Shown here: positions 10,652 to 20,560 of the stretch, piece after piece
Position numbering within the stretch: the first letter of the stretch is position 1
Layout of the letters: each line of letters opens with the position of its first letter
Assembly (NCBI GenBank): GCA_013289045.1
Contig: JABDAU010000020.1
Location: 1 to 49,720 of the forward strand
Direction of reading: 5' to 3'
Length of the DNA: 49,720 nucleotides
Origin: Bacteroidota bacterium
GTDB taxonomy: Bacteria; Bacteroidota; Bacteroidia; Sphingobacteriales; Sphingobacteriaceae
Notes under the pieces: generated by a model
Databases searched by the model: none
Told to the model about the DNA's origin: nothing
Seen by the model: only the letters and a program-made list of their open reading frames with translations
Translations under genes and position numbers: made by a program

Positions 10652-13600
10652 TTATAGGTTTTGTTTGCTTTGGTCAGACTGATCTGCCGGTTGTGTCAAT
10701 TCGGTTACTTGTTCATCATGCTTCTTGTCAGCCTCTTTTTGCTCCTTCTTCTTTTCTCTTTCTTTCTTACGGTATTCTTTTTCCAGCTTTTTATCCTGTT
10801 TGTTGCGGCCTTTAAACAACTCTATAAACCTGTTATAGTCATAGGTGAGGGTAAAGCCGACGCCGGTTTCAACCACTTCGCCTTCTACTACAATAAATTC
10901 GTCCTTACGGTAAGCGCGGATCAGGTAACGTCCGTCCTCAGTCAGCTTATAGCCGACGGAAATATTACCTGCTATATCCGCGGATTTTTCTCCCGACTGG
11001 GCCCCTTCGAGGTTAAAGTTGTTACCTACGGTTACGGTTATCCTGTCGTTAAGGAACTGTTTGGATAAGCCCACATTCAAATCAGTCCTGTTTGTAGCCG
11101 TGCCGCTTGAATAGTCTTCGCCCGAAGTAAGGCCAAAACTCAATTGTACCCCGCCGATAAGGTTGCCTGCCAATTTGTTTAACTGATCTGACAATAAACT
11201 GCTCACGCTGCTGCGGATAGCACCATTTATGCCTGAACTTCCTCCCTGGCTTTGCAGCGGGTTATCGCCGATAAAGTGGCCCAGCACCAGTACGCCCAGC
11301 ACCTGTTTGTTCATCTCATTGGTGTCCTGCCGTACCTGCGAAAGGCGGTCCTGAACTGTGGATATTATCGTCGGCGATACCGTATAATTACTATCGGGCA
11401 ACACAATATTAAAGCTGATCTGTGGCGCCAACAGCTGGTTCTTCAACATCAGGTTTACATTGAACGGCAGCTTTTGCTTTAGCATAGTGCCTTCAGTTGA
11501 GTTAGGGTCCTGCTGCTGCACCAGGTCTATAGGCGGCACGTTGGCTACATAAGTAGCGGTGATATTGATCTGCGCCTGCGTTGGGTCGCCCTGCCAGGTT
11601 ATGGTACTGCCCTTTTTGAATAAAAACTTACGCTTAATGGTTGCGTAAGCAAGGTTATATGAACCATTTTCTACCACATAAGTACCGGTAAGGCTGATCT
11701 TTCCGCTTGGGTCGATACCGCCGTTCAGGTGCGCTTCGCCCTGGATCTGTACGATGTCGCCATTGTCAGGATCGACAACTACCGTAAATTTGGCAGCCTT
11801 GTTAATGTTGATGGTCGCATTTACATCCATGCCTTTAAGCTCGGATTTCTTAAGCGAATCGAGGCGTTTGGCAAGCATAATGGAATCGAGCTTTGGCTGT
11901 TTCTCGTCAAAGAATTCCACCACGCCTTTTCGGTCTTCTAAACTTGGATCCTCTGTCGGCAGCACTACTGTAAAATCAGTTTTATCATTCACAGTAAGAG
12001 TAGCGCTTACCACAGGTTTATTCATATCGCCGCGTATACTGATATCACTATTCAGGAACAGCTTGCCATAGAATAACTTGTTATCCGCAGCAGTGGAATT
12101 AACAGCGCGAAAATTATCCATGTGGATATTCATCCCGAATTTGAAATCGGTGAACGTTTTAGTGTAGATATTGCCGGTGATGATGGCCTTGTTGCCGGTT
12201 GAATCGACCAGTGTGAAATTGTCAAACAATACGCCGTCATTATTAAAGGTGATGGTTTCGTTCGGCATGCTGAAATAGGAATTGAGCATGGATACGTTGA
12301 AGCCAACTTTGTTGAATTTAATATCGCCCCGAATGGATGGCGCTGTGGTAGTGCCTGTTATTTTCAATTGCCCGGTGATGTTACCGCTGGCATTTTTTAT
12401 ACTGCCAAAACTAAAGCCCTGGATGCTTTTCATGCTCAGCTGGTTGATATTGAGCGTGAGATCGAAGCGGCTTTCAGGAGTGGTAAAGTAAGTGCCGGTA
12501 AGGTTTACATTATTGCCGTCCTTACCGCTGATGGTGACATTGGCATTGTATGCATTAGCCGTTTGGTTATTTACCTTAATGGCGATATCGCCCACAGTAT
12601 CCCCTTTGAAATTAAAATTGCCCACGTTGATGGCTGCTATAAATACAGGCGACTTTTGGAAATTGCTTACCTGCGCAGTACCATTGATGACACCGCCAAC
12701 CTGCAATGAATCCTGCTGCGCCATTTTGGTAAGCGTTTCGATGTGGAAGTTCTTGAAATCTACATTTAACGGCGCATTATATGTTTGCGTAGCGCTGGCG
12801 ATGCTGAGCACCTGCCCGGCATTGCTCAGGCTGAAATCTTTTGCCAGGATACCTTTGTTGCCAAATTGCAGGGCATTGTCGCTTGCAACTGTCCATTGGG
12901 TATAATCCAGCAGCAAACCATTTGGCAGGAAGCTGAACTGGTATTCGTCAGGCTGAATGCTGAAGACACCGGCAATACGGTAACGTTCTTTTTTATTGAT
13001 GTCGCGTACCTGCAGGCTTAAGTTAAGCTTGTTGTTTTGTGCATAACCACTGAGGCTGGTATTTAAGATATCGATGGATGATCCGGCTTTCACTTCATCA
13101 ACCGATAAATTGTAGTTGAGCGCATTGCTTACAAAGCCGCTGTTTGGCTGGGCGCTATTATTTAGCGTGTTAATAGCGAGCTTAAAGTTGTTAACCGTAT
13201 TGGCGCCGTAGATCACTTTTGGCATGGAACCGTTTACGGCAAGATCGCCGGTTTGGCTGTTGAAATGGCCGGTGATCAATACGGGGTCGAGCTGTTTCAG
13301 ATCAGGAACCAGTTGCTGCGCGATGGCGGTTTTGGTAAGATGTATATCGAAAGTGAAATTTTCGGGCGTGTATTTCGGTTTGGCTTTGCCGCTGGCTATG
13401 CTGGTGTTGTAATATTTACTGATGGCATCCTGCATGGCATCGCCGATCTGTGTCAGCTTATATTTACCGGCCATATGGGCGTAGATCATCGGCGCTTTGA
13501 GCCGGATGGTGCTGCTATCGGCATTAGCAGTTGATTTAAAGCTTACGGTATCCAGCTTGATGCGCTGTGTGCCGCTTACGTAAAGCAGATCAGTTGCCTC

Positions 13601-15826
13601 TACATCGGCGTTCAGGTAATCCGGATCGGCGGTGGGCACGTTGGCAACGATCTTGCCATGGAAACGGGTATCAGTAGTGCTGAAATTCAGATTTTTCAGG
13701 TTTACGCTATCGATCATCAGTGTAGCGGAAACCGACGGCTCTTTTTTGTTCATGTTCGCCTTAGCATCCAGGCTGAAATGAATGTTGGGGTCGGCCATTT
13801 TTGCGCTGGCGGTATAGCTGCCATCGTGCGCGGTGCCGCTCATGATTAGATTTTTATAGGTATATCCTTTTACGTAAGCTGATTGTACAGCACCTTTAAA
13901 TTTCAGGCTGGCTGTTTTTGGGTCGAGGCCGGTGCCGGAAATATCGGTGCTGAGCGTTACGCTGCCCACCATTTTTGGCTGTTTGGTAATGGCGCCAACA
14001 TTCAGATTATTAACTTTCAGATTAGCATTATAGGTAGCCTGCTTTTTATTGTTACCGTTCCTCAAAGCAGCCTGCAGATCAACCGCGCCAAGACTTGTGC
14101 GCAGGCTCATTTTGGTATTGAAGGTGTACATGCCGCCTTTGAATGTGCCTTTCAGATGGATATTTTCCGGAACGCTGATATTGGGCGGAATGGTGCCCTT
14201 TGGCGCGAGCCTGTCGATATCCGGACGGTTGGTGCTGAAATCGGCTAGTTTTACGTCGAAATTGGCTTTGTTCATATCTGGCAAGCCATGCAATTTGGCG
14301 GATGCTTTGATATGGGTGCCGCTTAAGCCGTAAACTTCAAAATTGGGAACGTTCAGGTCGTTCATTTTGCCGGTTACTTTACCATTTATGCGGAATGTTT
14401 CGTTTTGTATCCCTTTTAGTTGCCCGGCCATTGTAGGCATCAGCAATAAAACATCCTGAACGGCGACGTGGGTGCCATCCAGGTTAGCGTTAATGCTCAG
14501 TTTGCCCATGTCCTTGGTTACAGCGGCGATAGACGGGTAGCTTACTTCCACGTCTTTTTGGATGGTGGTGTGCGGGGTTTCAACCAGCAGGTCTTTCAGG
14601 TAAGCGTTTTTCGGACCGTAGAAAAAGTCGGTTTGGAATTTTTGCAATGCCAGTCCGCTTTTCTCTTTGAAAGTGAAGGAGTTGATCTTGCCCGACATGG
14701 TATCCGGGTTGTACACGAGATTTTCAAAGTCCGCATTCAGGTCGCTGATGTGCATGTGGCCAAAGTCGATGCCTTTTTTGAGCGGCTTTTGCGCGTTGTT
14801 ATCGAATTTGATATCGTCATTGGCCAGCACAAACTTATCCAGTGAAGCTGCCCAGCCCTTTTGGCTTTGTACCGGTTTAACCAGCGTATCCAGTTTTTTA
14901 ATGGCATGCACTACCTTTTGCTTGGCGGCTTGCGGCTGTGCGAAGGTAATGCCTGCTTTAGTGTCGCTTAACTCGATAGATGAAATGCCGATATTCTGAT
15001 TTTTGAAGTCGATCTTTTTCATTTCAACCAACAGCCTGCCCAGGTTTACTTTGGCCGACATGGTATCGGAAGCATAATCGACATTGATCTTTGAAATATC
15101 GATGGTACCGAGGTTCAGCGACATATTCATCGGCTTGGTAGCCGCGGTATCCGGTGTAGCCGCCGTTGTCGCCGCAGGCATCGTTTTTTGACGGATATAG
15201 GCATCGAAACCGGATAGCGTGATCTTTGGTATGGTGAATTTCATTTTATCCATATCAAAGTCCTTGATCTTGGTATCGAAGTGACCGAGATGGAACACCA
15301 CATCGTTGCCGGTTATCTTGTCATCGTACGCGATCTTGATCTGATCCAGGATGATGGTACCGACGGACATCTTCATGGTTGAAGTGGTATCTGTAGGTTT
15401 TGGCGTTTTCTTTTGCTCGCTCGAGAAGGCTTTGGTAATATAATCGAAGTTGAAAACACTGTCTGCGCCGCGGTTTACGTTCAGCGTCATGCCATTGAGG
15501 TTCACCTCGTTTATTTCCAGCGTGTTGTGCAGCAGTTTCAGCATGCTTACATCCACTTCCAGTTTTTTGCCGGCAAGCAAGGTGTCGCGGTGCTGGTCCT
15601 CGAAATAAACATTCTCCAAAACAATGGATTTCGGCAGGCCGATATCGATATGGCCGATAGCTACCTTTGTATGTAGTTTACCCTGTAAATAATTTACCGC
15701 CTTGTTCTTGGCAAAATTCTGCACCGCAGGAACTTGTATGAGCACTACTACAAGCAGCACCAGAAAAATAACGCTTGCAATGATCCATAGGATGGTCTTT
15801 AACGCTATGCGCCCGAACTTTTTCAA
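10652..15826 (-). CDS. tamB: TamB-like translocation and assembly module protein
   Basis: A 1724-residue giant. It has an N-terminal signal anchor (ALKTILWIIASVIFLVLLVV) and an AsmA-like start (KVAIGHIDIGLPKSIVLENV). Then comes a very long beta-rich repeat region, expected to form the hydrophobic groove that spans the periplasm in this superfamily, and a C-terminal DUF490/TamB domain (about 1280-1640). The last 55 residues are a Lys/Glu/Gln-rich tail. It should work with the lipoprotein TamL encoded directly downstream. The only start compatible with the signal anchor appears to be the TTG at 15826; I see no ATG or GTG in frame nearby upstream. A Thr/Ala/Pro linker sits near residue 220. Confidence 0.9.
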   Translation of the reverse strand: MKKFGRIALKTILWIIASVIFLVLLVVVLIQVPAVQNFAKNKAVNYLQGKLHTKVAIGHIDIGLPKSIVLENVYFEDQHRDTLLAGKKLEVDVSMLKLLHNTLEINEVNLNGMTLNVNRGADSVFNFDYITKAFSSEQKKTPKPTDTTSTMKMSVGTIILDQIKIAYDDKITGNDVVFHLGHFDTKIKDFDMDKMKFTIPKITLSGFDAYIRQKTMPAATTAATPDTAATKPMNMSLNLGTIDISKINVDYASDTMSAKVNLGRLLVEMKKIDFKNQNIGISSIELSDTKAGITFAQPQAAKQKVVHAIKKLDTLVKPVQSQKGWAASLDKFVLANDDIKFDNNAQKPLKKGIDFGHMHISDLNADFENLVYNPDTMSGKINSFTFKEKSGLALQKFQTDFFYGPKNAYLKDLLVETPHTTIQKDVEVSYPSIAAVTKDMGKLSINANLDGTHVAVQDVLLLMPTMAGQLKGIQNETFRINGKVTGKMNDLNVPNFEVYGLSGTHIKASAKLHGLPDMNKANFDVKLADFSTNRPDIDRLAPKGTIPPNISVPENIHLKGTFKGGMYTFNTKMSLRTSLGAVDLQAALRNGNNKKQATYNANLKVNNLNVGAITKQPKMVGSVTLSTDISGTGLDPKTASLKFKGAVQSAYVKGYTYKNLIMSGTAHDGSYTASAKMADPNIHFSLDAKANMNKKEPSVSATLMIDSVNLKNLNFSTTDTRFHGKIVANVPTADPDYLNADVEATDLLYVSGTQRIKLDTVSFKSTANADSSTIRLKAPMIYAHMAGKYKLTQIGDAMQDAISKYYNTSIASGKAKPKYTPENFTFDIHLTKTAIAQQLVPDLKQLDPVLITGHFNSQTGDLAVNGSMPKVIYGANTVNNFKLAINTLNNSAQPNSGFVSNALNYNLSVDEVKAGSSIDILNTSLSGYAQNNKLNLSLQVRDINKKERYRIAGVFSIQPDEYQFSFLPNGLLLDYTQWTVASDNALQFGNKGILAKDFSLSNAGQVLSIASATQTYNAPLNVDFKNFHIETLTKMAQQDSLQVGGVINGTAQVSNFQKSPVFIAAINVGNFNFKGDTVGDIAIKVNNQTANAYNANVTISGKDGNNVNLTGTYFTTPESRFDLTLNINQLSMKSIQGFSFGSIKNASGNITGQLKITGTTTAPSIRGDIKFNKVGFNVSMLNSYFSMPNETITFNNDGVLFDNFTLVDSTGNKAIITGNIYTKTFTDFKFGMNIHMDNFRAVNSTAADNKLFYGKLFLNSDISIRGDMNKPVVSATLTVNDKTDFTVVLPTEDPSLEDRKGVVEFFDEKQPKLDSIMLAKRLDSLKKSELKGMDVNATININKAAKFTVVVDPDNGDIVQIQGEAHLNGGIDPSGKISLTGTYVVENGSYNLAYATIKRKFLFKKGSTITWQGDPTQAQINITATYVANVPPIDLVQQQDPNSTEGTMLKQKLPFNVNLMLKNQLLAPQISFNIVLPDSNYTVSPTIISTVQDRLSQVRQDTNEMNKQVLGVLVLGHFIGDNPLQSQGGSSGINGAIRSSVSSLLSDQLNKLAGNLIGGVQLSFGLTSGEDYSSGTATNRTDLNVGLSKQFLNDRITVTVGNNFNLEGAQSGEKSADIAGNISVGYKLTEDGRYLIRAYRKDEFIVVEGEVVETGVGFTLTYDYNRFIELFKGRNKQDKKLEKEYRKKEREKKKEQKEADKKHDEQVTELTQPADQSDQSKQNL

Positions 15827-16286
15827 TTGTATATATTTTTCAGATGGTGATGTTCTACTAACTATTAATTGTGATAAAACAGACGCGAGGATTCGTAATT
15901 CACTGTATCATGAGCACTTTACGCCTGGTTTTATACATTTTTTAACACCGATAGTGTGCAGTTGTTTGGTAAAGCAGACGGATAATTTCGAAAAAAGATA
16001 TTCTTTTGAGCTATACTAAACTTTAAGACGGATTAGCGGAATATCGCAGAGAGACTAAAGGGTAAAAATCTGGGCGAAAGCGTGGGATGATCAGATCTGC
16101 GAGATTAGCCACGACAGATATAAATATACGAAAAATGTGCGGATTTTCCGCAAAATTCAAAGTAAATTTTTTACCGGTGATACAAATGTTGAATATCCCA
16201 CCCATTTTTCAACAACCCTTAAAATCATCCCTGTTTTTGATACATTTGTTATTGCTTAAAAAGATAAGTGCACCAGATTTATTGCC
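15827..16286. other. Divergent intergenic region between tamB and dnaE
   Basis: This 460-bp gap must hold the promoters for both flanking genes. It is AT-rich next to each gene. I see no RNA gene, no conserved hairpin and no coding signal: the short open frames across it read as low-complexity sequence. The only recognisable site is the dnaE -7 box listed separately. Confidence 0.5.
16241..16248 (+). promoter_or_regulatory. Candidate -7 box for dnaE
   Basis: TACATTTG matches TAnnTTTG and lies 38 bases upstream of the dnaE ATG, a natural leader length. No exact TTTG -33 box is evident at 19-21 bp spacing. Confidence 0.45.
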
Positions 16287-19200
16287 ATGCCTGATTTTTC
16301 TCATTTACACGTACATACCCAGTTTTCGCTGTTAGACGGCGCCGCCGATATATCCAAGCTGTATAAAAAAGCGGCTGCGGATGGCATGAAGGCGCTTGCT
16401 ATAACCGACCACGGCAATATGTTCGGCGTGTTTAAGTTTGTGGCCGAGGCGGGCAAGCACAACGTGAAGCCGATTGTAGGCTGCGAATTCTACCTGGTAG
16501 AGGACCGTCATCGTAAGCAATTCACTAAAGAGAAAAAAGATGTTCGCCGCCATCAATTAATGCTGGCCAAAAATGCCGAAGGCTACAAAAACCTGGTGAA
16601 GCTGTGCTCGCTGGGATACATGGAGGGCCTTTACAGCAAATGGCCGCGTATTGATAAAGAGTTGGTACTCAAATATCATAAAGGCATTATTGCCACTACC
16701 TGCTGCATAGGTGCATCGGTACCGCAAGCTATTCTGCATAAAAGCGAGGAAGAAGCAGAGGCGGAATTTAAATGGTGGCTCGACCTGTTTGGCGAGGATT
16801 ATTACATCGAACTGCAGCGCCATGATATACATGAGCAACAAGTTATCAATGCTACGCTGCTTAAATACGCCAAAAAGTATAATGTAAAAGTGATCTGCTC
16901 GAACGATTCGCACTATGTGGATCAACAGGACAGTAACGCGCACGATATTTTGCTGTGCGTAAATACCGGCGACATGCAGAGCACGCCGATAGCGACCGAC
17001 GAGGAAGGTGGTAAAGGCTATCGATTCGGTTTCCCGAACGACCAGTTTTATTTTAAAACGCAGGCCGAAATGGGCCAGCTGTTCAATGACATCCCCGAAT
17101 CGCTTGATAATACCAACGAGATCGTGGACAAGGTTGAGGTACTGAAGCTGAAGCGCGACATCTTGCTGCCTAATTTCGTTATCCCGCAGGAATTTAAGGT
17201 ACACAGCGAACTTACCCCCGATTTCGATACGCTGAACCAGTGGGAATATCTGAAGCACCTGACCTATTTAGGCGCGAAGGACCGTTATATAGACATTTCG
17301 CCCGAGGTGCAGGAACGTATCGACTTCGAGCTGTTCACCATACGTACCATGGGGTTTGCAGGATATTTCCTCATCGTATCGGACTTTATTAAGGCCGGCA
17401 GGGATATGGGCGTGTTCATCGGGCCGGGGCGTGGTTCGGCAGCGGGCTCGGTGGTGGCTTATTGTATCGGTATCACCAATATCGACCCAATAAAATATAA
17501 CCTGCTGTTCGAAAGGTTTTTGAACCCCGACCGTAAGTCGATGCCCGATATCGATACGGATTTTGACGACTCCGGTCGCCAAAAGGTGATCGATTACGTG
17601 GTGGATAAATACGGCAAGAACCAGGTTGCACAGATCATCACCTATGGCTCGATGGCGGCGCGTACCAGTATACAGGACGTGGGCCGTGTGCTGGATATGC
17701 CGTTATCGGATGTGAACGGTATTAAGAAACTGGTGCCTGATACCCTGGGGATAACACTACGCCAGGCGATTGACCAGGTGCCTGAGTTGCAGGATATTTA
17801 TAAGAGCAGCGACCTGCGGGGCGTGGTGCTCCGCGAGGCTGAAAAGCTGGAAGGATCGGTACGTAACACGGGTGTGCATGCGGCAGGTATTATCATCGCG
17901 CCGTATGATCTGACAGATATTGTGCCTGTTGCTACTGCGAAGGACTCTGACCTGTTGGTTACGCAGTATGATGGGCGTGTGATTGAGGATGCCGGCGTTA
18001 TTAAGATGGACTTTTTGGGTTTAAAGACCCTTACCATTATTAAGGATGCACTGCGCATGATCAAGCAAAATCATGGCGTTGAGATAGATATAGACTACAT
18101 CCCGCTGGATGATACCAAGACCTTTGAGCTTTACCAGCGCGGCGATACCAATGGCACGTTCCAGTTTGAAAGTGACGGTATGCAAATGTACCTGCGCGAC
18201 CTGAAACCGGATAAGTTTGAGGACTTGATCGCCATGAACGCGCTGTACCGCCCGGGGCCGATAGAGTACATCCCCAACTTTATTAAGCGTAAGCATGGCC
18301 TGGAGCCGATAGCGTTCGACCTTGCCGATATGGAGGAATACCTGGGCGAAACCTACGGTATTACCGTTTACCAGGAACAGGTGATGCTCCTTTCGCAAAA
18401 GCTTGCCGGCTTTAGCAAGGGAGATGCCGACGTGCTGCGTAAGGCAATGGGTAAGAAGCAGATAGAAATATTGAACAAGATGGAGGCGCAGTTTATGGAC
18501 GGGGCGACGGCCAAAGGCCACCCTAAGGATAAACTGACCAAAATATGGACGGATTGGAAGGCTTTTGCGCAATACGCGTTCAACAAATCGCACTCTACCT
18601 GTTATGCTTTTGTGGCTTATCAAACTGCATATCTCAAGGCGCATTACCCCGGCGAGTACATGGCCGCGGTATTGAACAACCAGAACAGCATCGATAAAAT
18701 ATCTTTCTTTATGGACGAGTGCCGCCGCATGGGCGTTACAGTGCTCGGTCCGGATGTGAATGAAAGCGATATGGCTTTTGCGGTGAATGACAAGGGCTAT
18801 ATCCGTTTTGGTTTGGCAGGCGTAAAAGGCGTGGGCGAAAAAGCGGTTGAAAGCATTATTGAGGAACGTAACGAACGCGGTCCGTATAAAACCATTTACG
18901 ATTTCGCGCAGCGCAGCAATACCCGCAGCGTGAACCGTAAATCGTACGAAAACCTGGTTTATGGCGGCGCTTTTGATGCGATGGGCATGAACCGCGCGCA
19001 GTTTTTCGCAAAAACGGAGAACGGCATTTTGACGGGTGTTGAGCGCCTGATCAAATACTCCAACGATTACCAGAATACGCAAAGCAGCAGCCAGTCGAGC
19101 CTGTTTGGTGGTTCAGTTGCATCTTATATTCCTGAACCGACCATGCCCGAGGCAGAGGAGTGGGGGCTGATAGAAAAGCTGAAGTACGAGAAGGATGTGA

Positions 19201-19877
19201 TCGGCATTTATCTGACCGGGCACCCGTTGGATAATTATAAGATGGAACTGGAACGGTTCTGCAACGCTAATGTTGGCGATTTGAAAAACATGCAGAAAGC
19301 GCGAAGCGGTGAAGGCGGCGAGGAAATAATGGGCGCGTTTAATGATCTGCGCCGCAAGGGTGAGCTCAAGATAGGCGGCCTGGTATCGAACGTTCAACAC
19401 AAAATGACCAAAACCGGTAAGCCGTTCGGCACATTTGTGCTGGAAGATTATAAGGAATCGTACGAGTTTGCGCTGTTTGGCGATGATTATATCAAATTCC
19501 GCAACCTATTGGTGGATGGGTATTTCCTGCATTTGAAGGGCATGATCGAGGAGAAATTTCGCCAGAAGGATAACTGGGATATGAAGATCATGTCGATGTC
19601 GCTGCTTTCGGAGATGCGCGAGAAATTCACCAAATCGCTTACGGTTTGTATCGATTTGCATGCGCTGAATGATAGCTTGTTGCACAATATTGAACAAGCG
19701 GTGAACGATAATAACCAGAAATATCCCAATAAAAGCTGTACGCTGCGCTTTTTGGTGAAGGATTGGGAGGAATCGATCGCGATAGAATTGCCATCAAAAA
19801 ACTTTAAGGTAAACCCGAGCGATGATTTGATGGCGGATATTTATAGTATTACCAATGTGCAGCCGGTGTTGAATTAG
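16287..19877 (+). CDS. dnaE: DNA polymerase III alpha subunit (DnaE1)
   Basis: The 1196-residue replicative polymerase of the C family. In order: a PHP domain with the HLHVHTQFSLLDGAADI start and ITDHGNMFG; the palm with MPDIDTDFDDSGR (metal-binding Asp421 and Asp423); fingers with YGSMAARTSIQDVGRVL and the RNTGVHAAGIIIAP region; helix-hairpin-helix and beta-clamp-binding regions; and an OB fold (about 1015-1095, IGGLVSNVQHKMTKTGKPFGTFVLED split over strands). The length and order are standard for DnaE1. The PHP metal residues look intact, as far as can be judged by eye, so proofreading by this domain is possible. It is monocistronic. Confidence 0.96.
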   Translation: MPDFSHLHVHTQFSLLDGAADISKLYKKAAADGMKALAITDHGNMFGVFKFVAEAGKHNVKPIVGCEFYLVEDRHRKQFTKEKKDVRRHQLMLAKNAEGYKNLVKLCSLGYMEGLYSKWPRIDKELVLKYHKGIIATTCCIGASVPQAILHKSEEEAEAEFKWWLDLFGEDYYIELQRHDIHEQQVINATLLKYAKKYNVKVICSNDSHYVDQQDSNAHDILLCVNTGDMQSTPIATDEEGGKGYRFGFPNDQFYFKTQAEMGQLFNDIPESLDNTNEIVDKVEVLKLKRDILLPNFVIPQEFKVHSELTPDFDTLNQWEYLKHLTYLGAKDRYIDISPEVQERIDFELFTIRTMGFAGYFLIVSDFIKAGRDMGVFIGPGRGSAAGSVVAYCIGITNIDPIKYNLLFERFLNPDRKSMPDIDTDFDDSGRQKVIDYVVDKYGKNQVAQIITYGSMAARTSIQDVGRVLDMPLSDVNGIKKLVPDTLGITLRQAIDQVPELQDIYKSSDLRGVVLREAEKLEGSVRNTGVHAAGIIIAPYDLTDIVPVATAKDSDLLVTQYDGRVIEDAGVIKMDFLGLKTLTIIKDALRMIKQNHGVEIDIDYIPLDDTKTFELYQRGDTNGTFQFESDGMQMYLRDLKPDKFEDLIAMNALYRPGPIEYIPNFIKRKHGLEPIAFDLADMEEYLGETYGITVYQEQVMLLSQKLAGFSKGDADVLRKAMGKKQIEILNKMEAQFMDGATAKGHPKDKLTKIWTDWKAFAQYAFNKSHSTCYAFVAYQTAYLKAHYPGEYMAAVLNNQNSIDKISFFMDECRRMGVTVLGPDVNESDMAFAVNDKGYIRFGLAGVKGVGEKAVESIIEERNERGPYKTIYDFAQRSNTRSVNRKSYENLVYGGAFDAMGMNRAQFFAKTENGILTGVERLIKYSNDYQNTQSSSQSSLFGGSVASYIPEPTMPEAEEWGLIEKLKYEKDVIGIYLTGHPLDNYKMELERFCNANVGDLKNMQKARSGEGGEEIMGAFNDLRRKGELKIGGLVSNVQHKMTKTGKPFGTFVLEDYKESYEFALFGDDYIKFRNLLVDGYFLHLKGMIEEKFRQKDNWDMKIMSMSLLSEMREKFTKSLTVCIDLHALNDSLLHNIEQAVNDNNQKYPNKSCTLRFLVKDWEESIAIELPSKNFKVNPSDDLMADIYSITNVQPVLN

Positions 19878-20008
19878 TGTTAGAGATTAGTTGATTGGAG
19901 ATTAGAGATTAGTAGGAATTAACATCTTCACGTTATGGCGAGTTGTAAATCCGGACGGTATCTGTCAAAAGGACTCTATGGAGAAGATGAAATGACAAAT
20001 AAAAATCA

Positions 20009-20194
20009 TGTCATTTCGAACCTGCAAGCGCAGGGTCAGTGAAAGTGGGCAGGTGAGAAATCTTTTGCGCCATGCATGACGGAATGTCCCGAGCAAAAGA
20101 TTTTTTCGCTCCCACGGTCTATGCACTTAATCCGCTCAAGAGAAAGTTCTCCTCACGCTATCACACAACCCAGTCTTGGTTCGCCGAAATGACA
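20009..20194. repeat. Long imperfect inverted-repeat intergenic element
   Basis: The ends are inverted copies: TGTCATTTCG (20009-20018) and CGAAATGACA (20185-20194). A second inverted pair lies inside: AAATCTTTTGC (20058-20068) and GCAAAAGATTT (20093-20103). Elements that begin TGTCATTTCGAAC and contain GAGAAATCTTTTGC are familiar as dispersed intergenic repeats in Bacteroidota genomes, from memory. No transposase or coding capacity is present. Function is unknown. Confidence 0.6.
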
Positions 20195-20200
20195 TTTTCA

Positions 20201-20227
20201 TAAGAGTGCTGCGTTAACTCTTAACCA
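20201..20227. repeat. Short hairpin repeat, copy 1
   Basis: TAAGAGT (20201-20207) pairs with ACTCTTA (20217-20223). The unit AAGAGTGCTGCGTTAACTCT recurs with only small changes at 20509-20528, in the same orientation, and both copies are followed by CCAGTG. Confidence 0.6.
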
Positions 20228-20235
20228 GTGTCAAG

Positions 20236-20367
20236 TTAGTGTGACACATACCAGAGAAATTTGCCGAGCATATAACCAATAAAACACATCAAAATGGCAA
20301 TTACAATCGCATAAATAATTTGGGCTGAACGACTGTTGCTGGCAGGGAGTTTTTTTAATAAATACAT
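20236..20367 (-). CDS. Small membrane protein, 43 aa
   Basis: A short frame starting at the ATG at 20367. It encodes a basic N-terminus (MYLLKKLPASNSRSAQ), one strongly hydrophobic helix (IIYAIVIAILMCFIGYMLG) and a short tail (KFLWYVSH). The single-span topology with a positively charged cytoplasmic end is convincing, and no other gene occupies the region. Against it, there is no clear Shine-Dalgarno sequence, and I do not recognise a family. It lies between the two copies of the hairpin repeat. Confidence 0.45.
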   Translation of the reverse strand: MYLLKKLPASNSRSAQIIYAIVIAILMCFIGYMLGKFLWYVSH

Positions 20368-20505
20368 GTCGAAAGATTATGGTACAAGTTAATAAAAATT
20401 AGATACAAATAGTCTTGCTCATTAATGGAAAGGCTATCTTAGCGTCACACTTACCATAAACATTTGCTAACTGAGCCGGACGGAGTCCTGATTTTTTAAG
20501 TTAGA

Positions 20506-20537
20506 TTTAAGAGCGCTGCGCTAACTCTTAAACCAGT
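20506..20537. repeat. Short hairpin repeat, copy 2
   Basis: TTTAAGAG (20506-20513) pairs perfectly with CTCTTAAA (20525-20532) around GCGCTGCG-type loop sequence, then CCAGTG follows as in copy 1. It lies 24 bp before the start of the next gene. Confidence 0.6.
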
Positions 20538-20560
20538 GGCAGATTTGCCTGAAATTATAT

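Larger units (their letters stand above)
19878..20560. other. Repeat-rich intergenic region downstream of dnaE
   Basis: This 683-bp stretch holds a low-complexity start with three near-copies of GAGATTAG (19882-19912). Next come a long imperfect inverted-repeat element (20009-20194), two copies of a hairpin repeat (20201-20227 and 20506-20537), and one short membrane-protein reading frame on the minus strand. Each is listed separately. Confidence 0.6.

Noticed and set aside
15702..16019. Open frame across the tamB start and the intergenic gap
   Set aside because: Half lies antisense to the tamB signal anchor, and the rest reads as random sequence.
16557..17258. Antisense open frame of 233 codons opposite the dnaE PHP region
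   Set aside because: Same reason: a mirror of the conserved gene with no independent support.
18021..19082. Long antisense open frame (353 codons) opposite dnaE
   Set aside because: It lies wholly inside a clearly conserved polymerase gene, and its translation has no domain or natural composition. High-GC third positions on the sense strand explain it.
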